DNA from: Prinia subflava
Taxonomy: Eukaryota > Chordata > Aves > Passeriformes > Cisticolidae
Assembly: GCF_021018805.1 (NCBI RefSeq)
Contig: NC_086254.1
Span: 31,371,300-31,435,299 of the forward strand
DNA length: 64,000 nucleotides
Direction of reading: 5' to 3'
Positions 1 through 16,760 of the stretch are shown here, in pieces. The notes beneath the pieces were generated by a model. The model was not told the origin of the DNA. It ran no database searches and saw nothing but the letters and a program-made list of their open reading frames with translations. A program made the position numbers and the translations under genes. How positions within the stretch are numbered: position 1 is the stretch's first letter; each line of letters starts with the position of its first letter.

Positions 1-3000
1 AGCTTGAGCCTCCGTGCCCCTGAGATTCGTCAAGAACATTCCCCAAGACCCCCTCCTCCCTTTTCCTGTGAGCCCAGGGGCTGTACAGAGAAGGATGGGG
101 GGGGCAAGGGGGAGGGAGCATATTTAGGCCCCGTTGTTTCTGCTCACAGACGTGGCAGTCCCCGGCCCCTGCAGCTCCAGCTCTGGCAAGCACAGCCCAG
201 CCTGTTTTTATGTTTCCTGCCTCGGCTCCCAGGCAGCCCAGAACAGCCCAGCACCGAGGCACCGCGCTGGCCACGACCCTGCTGAGCTGGCTGAGGTGGG
301 GGATCTGGTCCCTGGGGAACTGCCAGCCCCTCTGAGCTCCTCTGGGTGCAGGGAGTGCAGAGAGAGGGCAAGCCAGCCCTGGGAACAGGAAAACCTGATG
401 ACACCTGACACTCCTGGTGTCCCCTCTCCTGGCTTGGGTCAGGACACGTGAACCAGCCAGAGTGATGCCATGTCCTGCATTAACCCCTTCCATGGGGACA
501 GCTCAGGAGGAGGCTGGGGCTTGCAGAGCCAGTCAGCCCTGATCCCATGGGAAAGGTTCTGGCCCTCCTGCCTCCCCCAGGTGTGCCTGAAGGGGGTGGG
601 CATTCCTGGGCAAGGCTGTAGAGCTCAGCAGTGATGAAGGAGCTGTGACCAAGGCTGCATGAGGAATCACATCCACAGGAGCATTCCATGGATCCCTGGT
701 GGAATTAGATATCTTCTGAGGCAGGCCAATGGTTTGGCTCTCCTGGGACATCCAAATTAGTGTCACCATCTCCAGTAGGTCACAAACCAGGTGACTCTCT
801 CTGCCCTCTATTGCTGTCACCAGAGAGGTGAAGGTCTGATCCACACCTTGGAGAACGGGTCAAGTTATACTCAAAGTTGGATTTCTTGTGGCCTGCCTCT
901 TTCTGGGTCCCTTGCTGCATCCTGGGAAAACCAGCTGCACTTGTGTTTTGGAGAGATTGCTGCAGAATCAGGAACTCCCAAGAAATGGGACCTGTGTGGC
1001 ACCTGGAGCAGGGAGAAGGCAGCACCACAGCAAGAAATATTCAAGGCTGGGAAACTTTTCAGCTGGTGGCAAAGGGAATCAGTAATCTAATGTCCCCAGC
1101 CAGAGGCAGGCTGGTCCTTTTTTGAGCACTCAGCCTTGAGCCCGGTTTCTTGGAAGGCCACAATTTCCACAGCTTCCCCACCAGGCAGCCTGGGACCAGG
1201 CTGTGGCCCAGGTGGAAACCTGCCGGCTCCTCTCCTTCCCTCTGCACTCCTGGATCTGGCAAGTGCCGCTGGCAGGATAGGAAGAACAGCCCTTCCATGG
1301 CAGAGACACTCATGTCCCCACTGTGCAGCCTGGCTGCTTTTGCTCCCCCAAACAGGCGAGTCCAGAGCTTCCCCTCTGCTTCCACTGTGTCTCAGGTCTG
1401 CTTCTTTGATGCCGTGAATGAAAGGCAGGACATAACAAACAACAGCAACAATAAAAAACCCACGCACAAACACGTAACAAATCAAAATGACCCCGTCTGT
1501 GAATGAAGGGGAAAAAAAAGGCGGTTCCATCCCTGGAAGTCTCAAGAGCTTCCAAAAATAGGCTGCGGTCCCAGCCAAGGCGAGCACAGCCAGGGTTTGC
1601 TCGGTCAGTGCCAGCACTGGGAAGGAGCTGCGGTTTCCCAGTCACTCCTGCCCTGCTCCAGTGCCCGTGGGCAGCTGCACCCCATCTCCCCCTGGCAGGG
1701 GGAGCAGCCAAGGGCCCTGTGGGGCAGGAAAGGGCACCATGGCTCAGCGGGTGTGAAATCCCTCTAAAACTTGGTGTAACAATTTATTTTGCTGATCACA
1801 GCTGAACAACCCATGGGCCACCAAACACCTCCCCCCTACACATGCACAGAAGGTGGGCATGACTGGTGCCGTGGCTGGAACAGTAGAGGAGTCCCAAACT
1901 TCAGCACCCAGCATCCTTCCAGCTCTCATGATGGCTGTTACACCAGCCTAGAGGATTTTCCCCATTTTCCCAGGTGCTTGGTACATGTAATTGGAAATTT
2001 TCCACCTCCAAACGCCCTGCCAGCAGCAGCCACTCTCCCCACTGTGCTTTTCCCTGGGATTTGGGCTTCTCCCAAACCTTGCTGCAGGAACTCTCCTCAT
2101 GCTGGCCACTGCCTCCCACATCTGGGAACCATGAGTGGAGCAACGGGGCCGGAGATGGAAATTTGGGCTTGGCCCCATTGGCTCACCTGCCTCAGCCCTG
2201 CACCCAGCCCGGGGACTGCACCAAACCCCCAGCAGACCTTGGCACCCTTCCCCTTGTCAAAGGCAACTCCGGGCAGCATCTGCCAGGCAGGAGAAGGAGA
2301 GATGGGGCAGGAGCTGCTGCTGAGCCGGCACAGCCGCATTCGGCTCCGGCCGGGGCCGCATTCCTGCCTTCACCCGGCGTGCGCAGTTCAGCGTGAGCAC
2401 GAGTGCACACGTCCTCCAAGAGCCCCAGCCGGTGGCCAAGAGACTCCAGATGCTGGAGGAGCTGTGCACAGCTGCTGGCCAGCAGCAGCAGAGGGGAAAA
2501 TATAAATAAAGGCTTGAAATCCTCTCCCTCTCCCTCTCCCTCTCCCTGACCCCAGCACAGCAGCAGGACATCCCCATGTCCCTGCACCCCCCAGGTCCGT
2601 CCTGCTGGCCCCCAAAGCCGGGTTGTGCCTGCGAGGTCGCCTCGGGCTCTCCGCCTGCCTGGCTCGGCGGGGGGACCAGGCAGAGTTCGTGGCGCGTCTG
2701 GAAAGAGAAAATCTCCCTGCAGAATCTAACGGGAGCACAGCGAGCTGGCCTGTGCGGGGTCTGTCTGAGAAATGAGAGCATGGAGAAGGAATGTCAGGTA
2801 TTTCCTTCTGCTCCCCAGTGCTAGAGCAGCCCCAGGTATCTGTCAAAGGCAAAAGAAGGGACCAATGCTGTTTCCCTGCATCCCTGTGCTGCTGCGAACC
2901 TCCAGATCACAAGAAAAGCTACGGGGCTGGAAGGGAGACCGTGTCTTGCAGGCGAGATACAGATCTGATTCTGTTTGCTCAGAGGAGAAAGGAAACAGAG

Positions 3001-3139
3001 AAAAACCCGAAAAGAATCGCAGGAGGTTTTAGTGGAAGCCTTTCTGCACTGTGGGAGCTGGGGAAGAACTGCTTCAGAGAGGGCCTTGCACTGTTTAAAA
3101 TGAAAGCATTTCCTGGGTCATCAGCCCAGCGAGGCGGTG
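1..3139. other. Non-coding sequence
   Basis: GC-moderate DNA with no exon, RNA gene or transposon that I recognise. Open frames are short and have random composition. A TATAAATAAAGG motif occurs near 2500. Confidence 0.6.
2519..2548. repeat. (CTCCCT)n simple repeat
   Basis: Five tandem CTCTCC/CTCCCT units follow a TATAAATAAAGG motif at about 2500-2511. Confidence 0.9.
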
Positions 3140-3660
3140 GCAGCGGGATGGGGAGGGCTCTGCAGGGGCACCGAGAGCACAGAGCCCCCCAGACCCCCCT
3201 GCACCGCGCCCCGCTGGCAGCGCCGAGCGCCCGCCGTGCGACGGGAGCGCCGAACGGGGGATGCAGGACCGGAGAGACACCAGCCCCCAAAGTTGAACTC
3301 AGGTCACGGTCTCACCGGCCCTGGGTTTTTTCCCTTCCTTCGCGTGGCTTTCGTTGAAACTCGAACCCGGCTCATCTGCTGGGCCAGCGGGCTGGGAGCG
3401 CCGGATCTTGGCACCCTCCTCTCCTCGGCTGCGCGCAACTCCCGCGCAGGGCGGAACAGCACAGCGAAGCTTTCCCTTCCCTTCGTCTGCATAAGCCCCG
3501 CCGCCACCCCCAGAGAGGCTGGGCACGGTGTGCAGGGCTGGGGCAGGATGGAGAGGGGCGGGCACAGCGTGGGCAGTGGGGCTCAGCCCGGAGCGGGGAG
3601 CTCTGCACATGCAGGCACAGCCAGCGCAGAGCCCGGCTGAGGCAGCCCGGGCACCGGCAC
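3140..3660. promoter_or_regulatory. Orphan CpG island
   Basis: Many CpGs cluster here (for example GCGCCGAGCGCCCGCCGTGC at about 3219-3238 and GCTGCGCGCAACTCCCGCGC at about 3428). No supported coding exon is attached. It could be a promoter of a noncoding RNA or an enhancer. Confidence 0.5.
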
Positions 3661-3664
3661 CGCG

Positions 3665-4056
3665 CTTGTGCCTGTGAAGGGTTCTGGGGTTCTGGCTGTA
3701 GGACACAAGCAGGGTGCAAGTGGTCCCAGCCCCATCCTTATCCCTGTGTAGGGTTCTGGCTGAGACACGAGCAGGGTGCCACCAACCCCAGCCCCATCCT
3801 TGTGCCTGTGAAGGGTTCTGGGGTTCTGGCTGTAGGACACGAGCAGGGTGCAAGTGGTCCCAGCCCCATCCTTGTGCCTGTGTAGGGTTCTGGCTGTAGG
3901 GCATGAGCAGGGTGCCACCAACCCCAGTTCCATCCTTGTCCCTGTGCAGGGTTCTGGCTGAGACACGAGCAGGGTGCCAGCAGCCCCAGCCCCATCCTTG
4001 TGCTTGTGTAGGGTTCTGGCTGTAGGACACGAGCAGGGTGCCAGCAGCCCCAGCCC
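3665..4056. repeat. Minisatellite, six units of about 62-73 bp
   Basis: Units share CTGTG(T/A)AGGGTTCTGGCTG, GACACGAGCAGGGTGC and CCCAGCCCCATCC. Units one and three carry the extra GGGGTTCTGG and AAGTGGTC variants and are nearly identical at about 135-bp spacing, so a two-unit higher-order pattern is present at the start. Later units are single-length. Confidence 0.93.
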
Positions 4057-8205
<4,149 letters not shown>

Positions 8206-11200
8206 AATAAAGACCTTTAGTTTTCCAGGCTTGAGGCAGCTGCATAGCATCTCCCAAGATGATGGCTGCAAAGATGAAACCAAAATCAGGCACCAGTTTC
8301 ACATCAGCCTGGAGCAGTGTTCTGGAACCTTGTCCTTGCCTGGTCTCCCACTCTTCCTGGCTCCTCCTGCCCTCAGGTTGTCAGAAGCTGGCTGTGCCTT
8401 ACCTGTCTGGGGTGCTTACAGGGTACATGTGGGAAATGAGGTTGAGAGTAGGATTGCTTTGATTTTAGCCAGAGACTGCAGAGTAGGTGAGAGTCTCCAA
8501 AAGAAAAGGGAAAAAACCCAAAGGAAAAAAAAAAGGAAAGAAAAAAGCATTCTTACAAATTTCCAGCAGTTTTTATTGTAGGTGTAACTGGTAATGGATG
8601 TAGCCTGACACTTCTAGCTACAAGGCTCTGATTTCATTTGCCTTTAACTTTGTCAGACTCAAAACACTTGGCCTGAACTTCTCCAGGCTGGCTGCACATC
8701 AGCCAAAACAGCACCTCCATTTGCAAGGACAGGGTTCAGGCAACAGAAAAGCATTTTCTGCATGAGGGCTCCAGCAACCCTCTGCTCTGGCAAGGAGGTG
8801 CACTTCATCCAAAGGTGCATTAGCTGGAGATGAGATGGAAAGCTACCCAGGTTATAACCTCTGGAAAACTGAGATCTGCTTGGCACAAAGGGCAAAAACC
8901 CTGAGAGTTTGAGTTTGAATTTGTGTCTTTTATAGGCTGATGTGGAAGGAAATGGTGCAGCCTTGCTCTGAGGCATGAAGGGTGGTAATGTTGAGCTCCT
9001 GTTAATGTTGAGCCCTGTACAGAAAGCAGAGCTTCCACTGCACTGTGCCAACACAATTCCTAAAATCCAGACCGAAATTTACCCTTCCAGTCCAAAGTGG
9101 AGATCCACTTTCTTTCTCCTTGTCCTCCTGCTTTGGGAAAGGACTGAGGGGGGATTTCAGGAGGGTGGGGAGCATTCAGGTGGTGGGTCAGATGTCTGAT
9201 TTCTCCTTGGTCCAGGACTCTTCCAGCCATGCTATGGAGAGAGGAGCACACAACACTCTCTGCACGTTCACTGGGGGTCCTCAGGACCGGCATATCAGTG
9301 CAGGAACAAAATATCCTGTCCTGTGTCCTGACTCCAGCAACTGAGCCAGCTCCACCCTTCCCTTACAAGTGGAGAAAGGATTTCTCCAATACTTTCTTGC
9401 AGATAGATCAACAGCAAGGAAGGAAGTTTCCATTCCTTATGTGCTGGTCCAACTCTGCACTGCAAAGCAGCCTGATGCTGTTGGGCAGCCAAAACCCTCC
9501 TTGCTTCTGCCTGGGATCTGACAGCGCCAGGCAAAACCTTCCTGGCTGCAGGGCCAGCTCTGGGCAGTTGTTGTGGCCTGGACCAGCTGAGGAGCTTTGG
9601 GGGAGCCAGGAATTGCACCATTAAAAACCTAGGGAAGGAACAACTGGTGAACGCTCAGACCGGATCTTGGCCGTGGCACCTGAATTAGCCCCTAGCCCTG
9701 GCTGGTAGCACTGAGGTCTCCCTAGCAACAAAACTTCAATATTTAACACCAAATGCATGTGCCCAAATGACCTTCCAGCTCCTTTCCATAGTGTTGCTGC
9801 TGAGCTGGCTCCAGGAGCACGGCAGCTGCCAACTGAGCCACCGCCAGCTCAAGATTTCCTCTGCTTCTCCCCAATGAGCACACACCGAGTTTGCCATGAT
9901 CTGGTGCTCAGCACTGGTGAGCTCATGGGCAGGGTGGAGCCTTCAGGAGATACAATGTCTGACCAGGGGAGTTAAAGAAAGCCAAAATCCAGAGGGTCCA
10001 TGGATAGAGACAATCATGTTGTAGCCACCAGATGAAGGAGGAGATGTGCTTGGAGATACAATCTGCAAAGAGGTGGAAAATAAAGCTGGCAGGAAAACCC
10101 TGTTCCCATAATTTCCCGACTGTGGGGAGGGACAGGGGACAAACAGGTCACAAACTGACCAACTGAGCTGCTGGGCCACAGAAGCAGCGAGGGGGTCTGG
10201 GTGTGGTCCATGGACAGAGGAGGGCAGTGAGTCTGACTGGCAATGAGGAGCTCATGGAAGCTGAGGGAGACAAAGACATGGCCTGGAGGCTGCACAGGCA
10301 GGATAATGGGCAGTGTCTGTGCTTGCAAGGGCAGAGACTCAAGAAAGTCAGCAAAACAGAGCTGTGGAGGCTGGAGGAGCTCAGCACTTCTCACTTCAGT
10401 AAGTGGCTGTTTATTCTGGTTGTTATGAAAAGCAGGTCTAATACTGCTGTCTGCAAACCAAGGCTCTCCTTCCTTCCCTCCATCCATCCACTCACCCATC
10501 CCTGGAGTACCTAAGCACCTCCAAAGCAAATTGTGTTTATTTTCTATAGATTCATCCAAGAAACTCCAGCACTGCACCTGCCTTCACCCTGAAACCTTCC
10601 TCTGTGCCTCCAAGCATCAGTGTGGAGTCACGGTGTGTGCACGGGGAGGGAACAACCCTGCCCCAAGCAGGAGGTGGGGGATGCTTTATGAAAAGCAGTT
10701 ACAGCCATTCTTGGAAGACTTTGGCTCCAAGCCCCTCTGCCACATTCCTAGGAGAGATCATATCAAAAAACCCTATTTTTGCTAAAATTGTAGTGGTAAC
10801 AGGCTCCAGATGTCTGTTGTTATGTAATCGGGTTTGTTTCAGTGGATCCGACTTCCAGATGTGCAGCGTGGGCTCAGGGTGTCTGCTTGGTCCTCTGTGG
10901 ACCAGGGGGAGCAGCCAGCTCTCCCTGCTGTGCCAGAGGGGGCAGCTGCCTCCACGGCAGATGGGATTGCTCCTGGTTCATGAGCACTGCTCTTCCTTGT
11001 CCTTTCTGCTACACCTTTAGTCATCCTGGACACTCATCTCGGGTTCCACATCTCATTTTGGGATGAAAGCAAGAAAGGTCACTGAGTACTGGTTTGCTCA
11101 GCTCTGCATGGGAAGGAGGGAACTCACTGGCAAGGCTGGGATGAGGAACAGTCCCTGGCACCACTGTGGTCCTCCCATGGGGCTCATTGGGACTATCACC

Positions 11201-14200
11201 AGGAATCACCATCATGAGAAGTATTGCTTGGGGATTCTGATTAAGCAGTGACTGAAGACTGGAAGCTAAAGAGAATTAAGGGACTGACCACGTCTTGATT
11301 TCCCAGGGCCCATTTTGTGCTTTCTGTGCTATGAGAAAAACTTGGGCAGGAATGCACCAGATAGAGGTTTCCTCAGGCAGAAACGTTTTGGACTTGAAGA
11401 GGAAAAGCTCTGATGAGAGTGACTGTCACCTTCCCATTGAGCCTGTGGGAACAGCTCAGTAAACACCAATGGGACCAGCCCACACATCCTTCTGGACCAG
11501 TTTCTATGCTGTCATTGATGTTTTCCAGCTGAGTTCTTGCCTTGGTTCTTGTTGCTCGATGAGGTTTTCTTTCCTGCTGGAAGCTGAAGGTTTTTGAAGG
11601 ATTTCGAGGCCTGTTGGTTTCCTCTTCCCTCAGTGCAGGTCTTGGTGCCACAGGATCAGAGTCTCCCTTCCCCAGCACTGCAATTAGCTGGAAACATTGG
11701 CTGCTCACCTGTTTGATAGGAAGAGCTCCAAGGAGGGATGCAGCAGATGTCTGGATCCTGGCTGCCAGGTGGACAGTGGGATGAGTGGTGCATGCTAAGC
11801 CAAGGAGGATTTTAATTCAAAGCATGTGGCTCTGTGCCGTTGCTATTAACATCTGCTAATGAAATGCTAAGACTTATTAAGTGTCCAGATCGAGGAGGGA
11901 GATTTGAAGGGATGTACTTGGACTGAAAGGAAGAGGCTTAGGTGCTTCCTGGGGAGCAGAGAGAAAGGAACGCCCAGGGTTGGCTCCCCTGAGGAGAAAA
12001 TGGAACTGCCACCTGACGACAGAAGGAAGGAGCTGGAGAGTCAATACCAACCCTGTAACACCCCATGGGACATGAGCTGAGCCACAGCTCCAAGGAGAAG
12101 GGGAGGTCAGGGGGGCAGTGACAGATCTGCACCTGTGGAGGGGCACTGACCCTGCCCCAACACCACTGACCAGCCAGGCTGGGACCTCTGAGGCAGCTCA
12201 GGAACAAGTGTGGTGAGAGAAGCTTCCTTTTGCTGTGTCTCAGTTCGAACCTCCCTAGTGCCAAAAAAATAGACAAAGACCAGTGGGACAAAATCAGTGC
12301 TCAGCTGGAGCCTGGGAAGTCCAAGGGGAAAAGAACTGGTGTGGGTTCTCGAGTTCACATCTACCCTTGTGCTTGTTTTTATCTGCAGCAAGGCTTTTGC
12401 AGAGCTGGTTTTGCTTTGCATTGCAGGCACGTGCTTGTCTCAGTGATTTGGTTTTCTCTCTCCTCTTTGCAAAGCAGCACAAGGCGGGCTCTGGGGCTCT
12501 GCTGTGCACATGAAGGAGGCCTTGGCCACAGAGTCAATTGGAAAGCCATCTGCTCCCAAGAATGAGGATGTTTCCGTGGTTTTATGAAAGAAAGGGACTC
12601 TTCTTCTCTCTTTTTCCTTTTTCTTTTCCTTTTCTTGCTATGAGGAAGCCATACGTGTGCACAAACAGCCTTGCCAGAAATGTGGTGTTTATCAGAGGAG
12701 TATTCCCCCATTGCCGTGGGACAGAGCCTGATGGAGGGGTGAGAGGGGAGGGGAGAGTGGATACAAAGGCATCCCCAGCCCAGGAGACAGCCTATGCAAG
12801 GTGTGGAAACAAAGCTGGGCAGGGGAAATGAATGAACACTTCATCCCGGGCCCTTCCCCCCAGCACGTCCATGTAAAATGTGGAGATTAGGTGGAAAATC
12901 CATATAGAAGGGAAGTGTATGCCTTTAGCAGAGCAGGGCTCCCCACAGGCCAGCTAATTGTTCTGAATGGATGTCCTGGCTCGCAGACAGTCTTCTCTTA
13001 GTTTGTTTTCCTGCTTTGACCAGTGTTTCTGCAGTTAACCCTTCTTCCGTGGGAGGACAGTGGGTGGGAGAGGGGGAATTGTCCCTGCCCTGTTTAACCA
13101 GGGCAGCAACACCTGACCCCTCCAAGACCTTCCAAATGTCACAGGGGGGGAAAACATTTCGAGATGAGGTGTGAGAGGTGAACACACAGGTCTGACAGCA
13201 AACAGCCAAGGAAGGAGGGAAGCACTCTTGCTTGTTTTCAGCTCCTGGACTGGCAGGGATGGGACATGGAGGAGACAGAATTAACTTCCAGATTTAACCA
13301 TTAGTTCTTTTCCACAGTGCAAAGGATTCCTCCAATACCTTCAAATGACAACACCTTTGGGGAAATGAAGCCTCAGGTGGCATTTCAGAGTGGGTGAATA
13401 AATGTGGAAGGATGAATATGGAATAGGTATCAGGGCACTTTGCCAATGGGAGATCACATCTGCTGGGCACACTGGTGCAAGGCAGGGAGAGGGTACTGCC
13501 CTCTGAGGCCCTGACTTGAGCCATTCCAGCCCCAGGTGTGCCCTTCATGTGTTGTCCCTTGCATGGTAAAGAGGCAGTTCATGAGGAAAAGAGAAGGGAG
13601 GGTTGTCAGGCATGGGCTTAAACAAAGATGGGGGAAGCTGATGTCCTGGAGGATGTTCTTGGTCACACCAAGCACCCAGCTCACCCAAGTGACATTCCTC
13701 TGGGGTCATCATTGTGTAGGGCTTGGGTTGCTCAAAGCAGCTTGGGAAGGGAGAAGGAAACATCCACATGATGGGAGAGTGGAGAGCCAAGGAAGGGGCA
13801 CTCAGTGCCCTGCTGGGGCAGGGAGGGTCAGCATCCTATCTTGCAGGGCAGGGTAGGACAGCCAGACTCAGCCCAGGTGTGAATAGATCTATCAGATCTC
13901 CCATGAGGGACCATGGAGAGTTCCTCCAGGCAGCCTTGATGAGGGCTGGGGATCAGGGTATGGGCAGGCAGGAGGGCACAGGGTAGGATTCACAGCCCAG
14001 CCCTTGCTCAGCTTCACTCCCTCCCTGCAGCCTTGGGGCAGGATTGCTGCTGCTGTGCTGAGCTCCCAGCGAGGGTATCCCATGGCTGGAGAGATCCTGA
14101 TGGTGGCTGACAACTGCAGGCAGGCAGCAATGGCTCTGAGCTAGATTCCCCAACCCAGAACCTCATCCTGTCCCCAGGTCTTCTCCTGGACATCAGACAG

Positions 14201-14419
14201 GTTATGGCCACACACATCCCCACTCTGGCCAGCCCCAACTGGGTGCTAGAGGGATGAAGGAGAAGGCAATCCCTTATCTCCTGCTTTACCATAACCATCT
14301 TCAATGCTTCTGTGGCAGACACATCCTATACCCCCTGCTATCCACTCACATCCACGACCTGGGGGTCCCAAGAGCTGCAGTAGCTCAGGAGAGGAGGGCA
14401 GAGCACGGCCGAGGCAGCG
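8206..14419. other. Non-coding sequence
   Basis: No gene or clear transposon. GTCTCCCTAGCAAC at 9716-9729 resembles an RFX X-box with one mismatch to the left half-site. Confidence 0.6.
12598..12638. repeat. Polypyrimidine tract
   Basis: Continuous T/C-rich run with CTTTTT and CTTTTC units. Confidence 0.8.
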
Positions 14420-14720
14420 TGTTGAAAATACGACCACTAATTACACAATGGATTCCTTATGTTCCCTGGAAATGCAATATGCAGGAGGACTCCCAGCCAA
14501 TTCATGTTTTAGGGCAAATCAAGGCGATATATTACTCGACTCAGCTCCTAAATTTGGTCATACTTTAGCTGGTGTTTTCAGACGTTTGTGAGTTAGGTTG
14601 GCTGATGCCACAGAGAGAAGTGATGGGGCAATTATCCTAATGAGGAACAAATGCATTACTTCTGCAAGTTATTTGGTGCTTGGAACAAGCCCTCCCCATT
14701 GCGTGACTACTTTGTACGGA
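14420..14720. other. Candidate conserved non-coding element
   Basis: Low-repeat, AT-balanced block with ACTAATTACACAATGG, CCTAATGAGG and TTGAAAATACGACC. Its look is unlike neighbouring neutral sequence. Conservation is not tested. Confidence 0.3.
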
Positions 14721-16489
14721 GTTAACCCCTGCTGAGACCTCTGGGAGGTCATTTTTCTGGAAGATGAGAAGGAAATTCAGTGCCCATCAGATTTCTGGGG
14801 TTAAACACTGTGCAACACGTGAAGCTTTCACAGCATCTGACAAAATCCTCAGTGGCTTCCCTGGCACTAAGCAGCTTTTGCCCTTCACAGGGGCCATGGA
14901 CAGGCTGTGTGTCCTGCAGAGGTGCAAAGGACCAGCCTAGGAAAGTCCAGCTGCCCTTGGGCCCAGAACAGCACTGCAGAGATCAGCCTGGGCAGTGTGT
15001 CTAGGACAAGGCAGCATCTTCACCATGTGGATGAGCCAGGCTCTTCTTGCCCCTAAATCACAGCCTGCAGGTGCTGGGGATGCCATGTGTGTGCCTCCCT
15101 GCTTTTAGGACCCTGGAGAGGAGCAGGATGAGCTTGGCCAAAGACCTGACCCTTCCCAGCTGGCCACTGGCTCTGTAGACTTGTCCCAGCATCGCATCCC
15201 CAGCACCCAGGGGCTTCTGCAAAAGCCAGCAGAAACTCCTGGCCCTCTTGGTCCACCCACTGTGTCTCGTTTCCCTCCTTTTTATCAACTCTCCAGGTGA
15301 TTTAGAGGCAGAAAGGACCATCATGCCTCTGACCACCTGCAGACATCTGTACATGCCCAGACCATCCCAGGACTCACAGCCCCTCGCAGCAGCTCTTCCC
15401 TCAGCCTTGTTGGAAAGCCCCTAGGCCAGTGGTGTTCAGGCTCTTGTGTGGCCTCAGTCACTGAGGGGACAGAGCCTCATCCATTCCCCAGACCCAATTT
15501 CAGGCCTTTTAAACGGACTTCCAGCCCTGACATCCCAGCATTGTTGTGGGGATTCAGCAGCTCAGTGGTGGCTGACTGCTGTCCCCATGGCTGGGAGCTG
15601 TGTGGCGAGGGGGGCTCCAGCAGCTCACTGCACCTTTCTGGCCAGCAGCCCTGTCCAAAGCCAGACCCCCAATTCCTGCACATCCACCCCCTCTCTGCAG
15701 GAGCCTGTGGCTCACACCAGGCTTCCATCACCTGCCCCAGCCCCATGGGGAATGCTGGGTGGGTGACAAGGGACACGGTGGGATTGCTGGGACAGACACA
15801 GCCTGGCAAACCCCCTTTATGCAGGACTCCCTGGGCCCATCCACAGCGGGTGCAGCGGCACAGGCTGGAGGAGCTGCTTGTCTCCAAATCCCTTTTTGCT
15901 TTTGTATTTTTCTTTCTTCTTTTCCTGCCTTCTCCAGAAGGGCCCAGATGCCTTTACTTTGGCCGGGCTCCCTTGGCCAGCAGCCCGTGGAGGCACCAGG
16001 AACGCCGTGTGTGAGTGCGTGAGCCTGTGTGTGCAATATTAATACACAGAAATGGAAGACGACCAGCACATAAACATTCTTTACTGTTTGGGTCACAGCC
16101 CAGGGAGCTGTAAGGGCTTTTGTGCTGTTTTGAACACACAGACTGAATAGAGAGGGAGCAAGTAGAGCAGAGAGGATGAGAAGCTGGGAGAGACAGGGTG
16201 GGAGGATGAGCAGGAAGGAGGGGTGAGGAGGATCCCCTGCACACGATGGGGTCTGACAGGAGTAGGCAGGGAAGGTGTTGGTGCAAGGCTGGGAGCTCCC
16301 AAGGACACCCACATCTGCTCCACACAGAGGGCTAGGCTGGAGGTGGGAGAGAGACCAGCTTGGGGCTGCTCATCACACATATTTTTCTGCATTAAAGTAA
16401 AAGGTAAAATAATAATAATAATGATAGAAGTTGGCTGAAGGCTGAAATAGCCAGGATTCCTGTGCAGATCTCGTTAGAGTGGCTCAAGT

Positions 16490-16760
16490 GTCAGTTTGGG
16501 AATAAGGAGGAGGGGGCTATGCTGGAAGTATTTCTGCAGCAGACGAGGGGAAGGACGGTCTCTCCGGAGCTAACAGGACCCAGCTGGCTCCCAACTGCAG
16601 CCGAGAGTGTTAAATCAGAAACGATTCCGTCAACAGCCGCTTTGGCCAAATATGAAACATTTCCAGGGAATCAATGGCCGGTGCTGGTGACGCAGAAGCC
16701 AATAGTCCTGACTTCTTTTCCAGAGCCTCCAGAAATACACCCGTCATTTTGGACTTAAAG
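16490..16760. other. Candidate conserved non-coding element
   Basis: CpG-containing, non-repetitive block (TTAAATCAGAAACGATTCCG, GCCGCTTTGGCCAAATATG). No splice-framed ORF fits. Conservation is inferred from style only. Confidence 0.3.

Noticed and set aside
1789..2505. 238-codon + strand frame
   Set aside because: Pro/Ser/His-rich random-looking translation, no start context or family resemblance.
3299..4030. Repetitive protein frames on the - strand
   Set aside because: They are the minisatellite read as protein; unit lengths vary and are not multiples of three.
3665..4056. CRISPR-like spaced repeats
   Set aside because: Units are contiguous with no unique spacers, and the genome is vertebrate.
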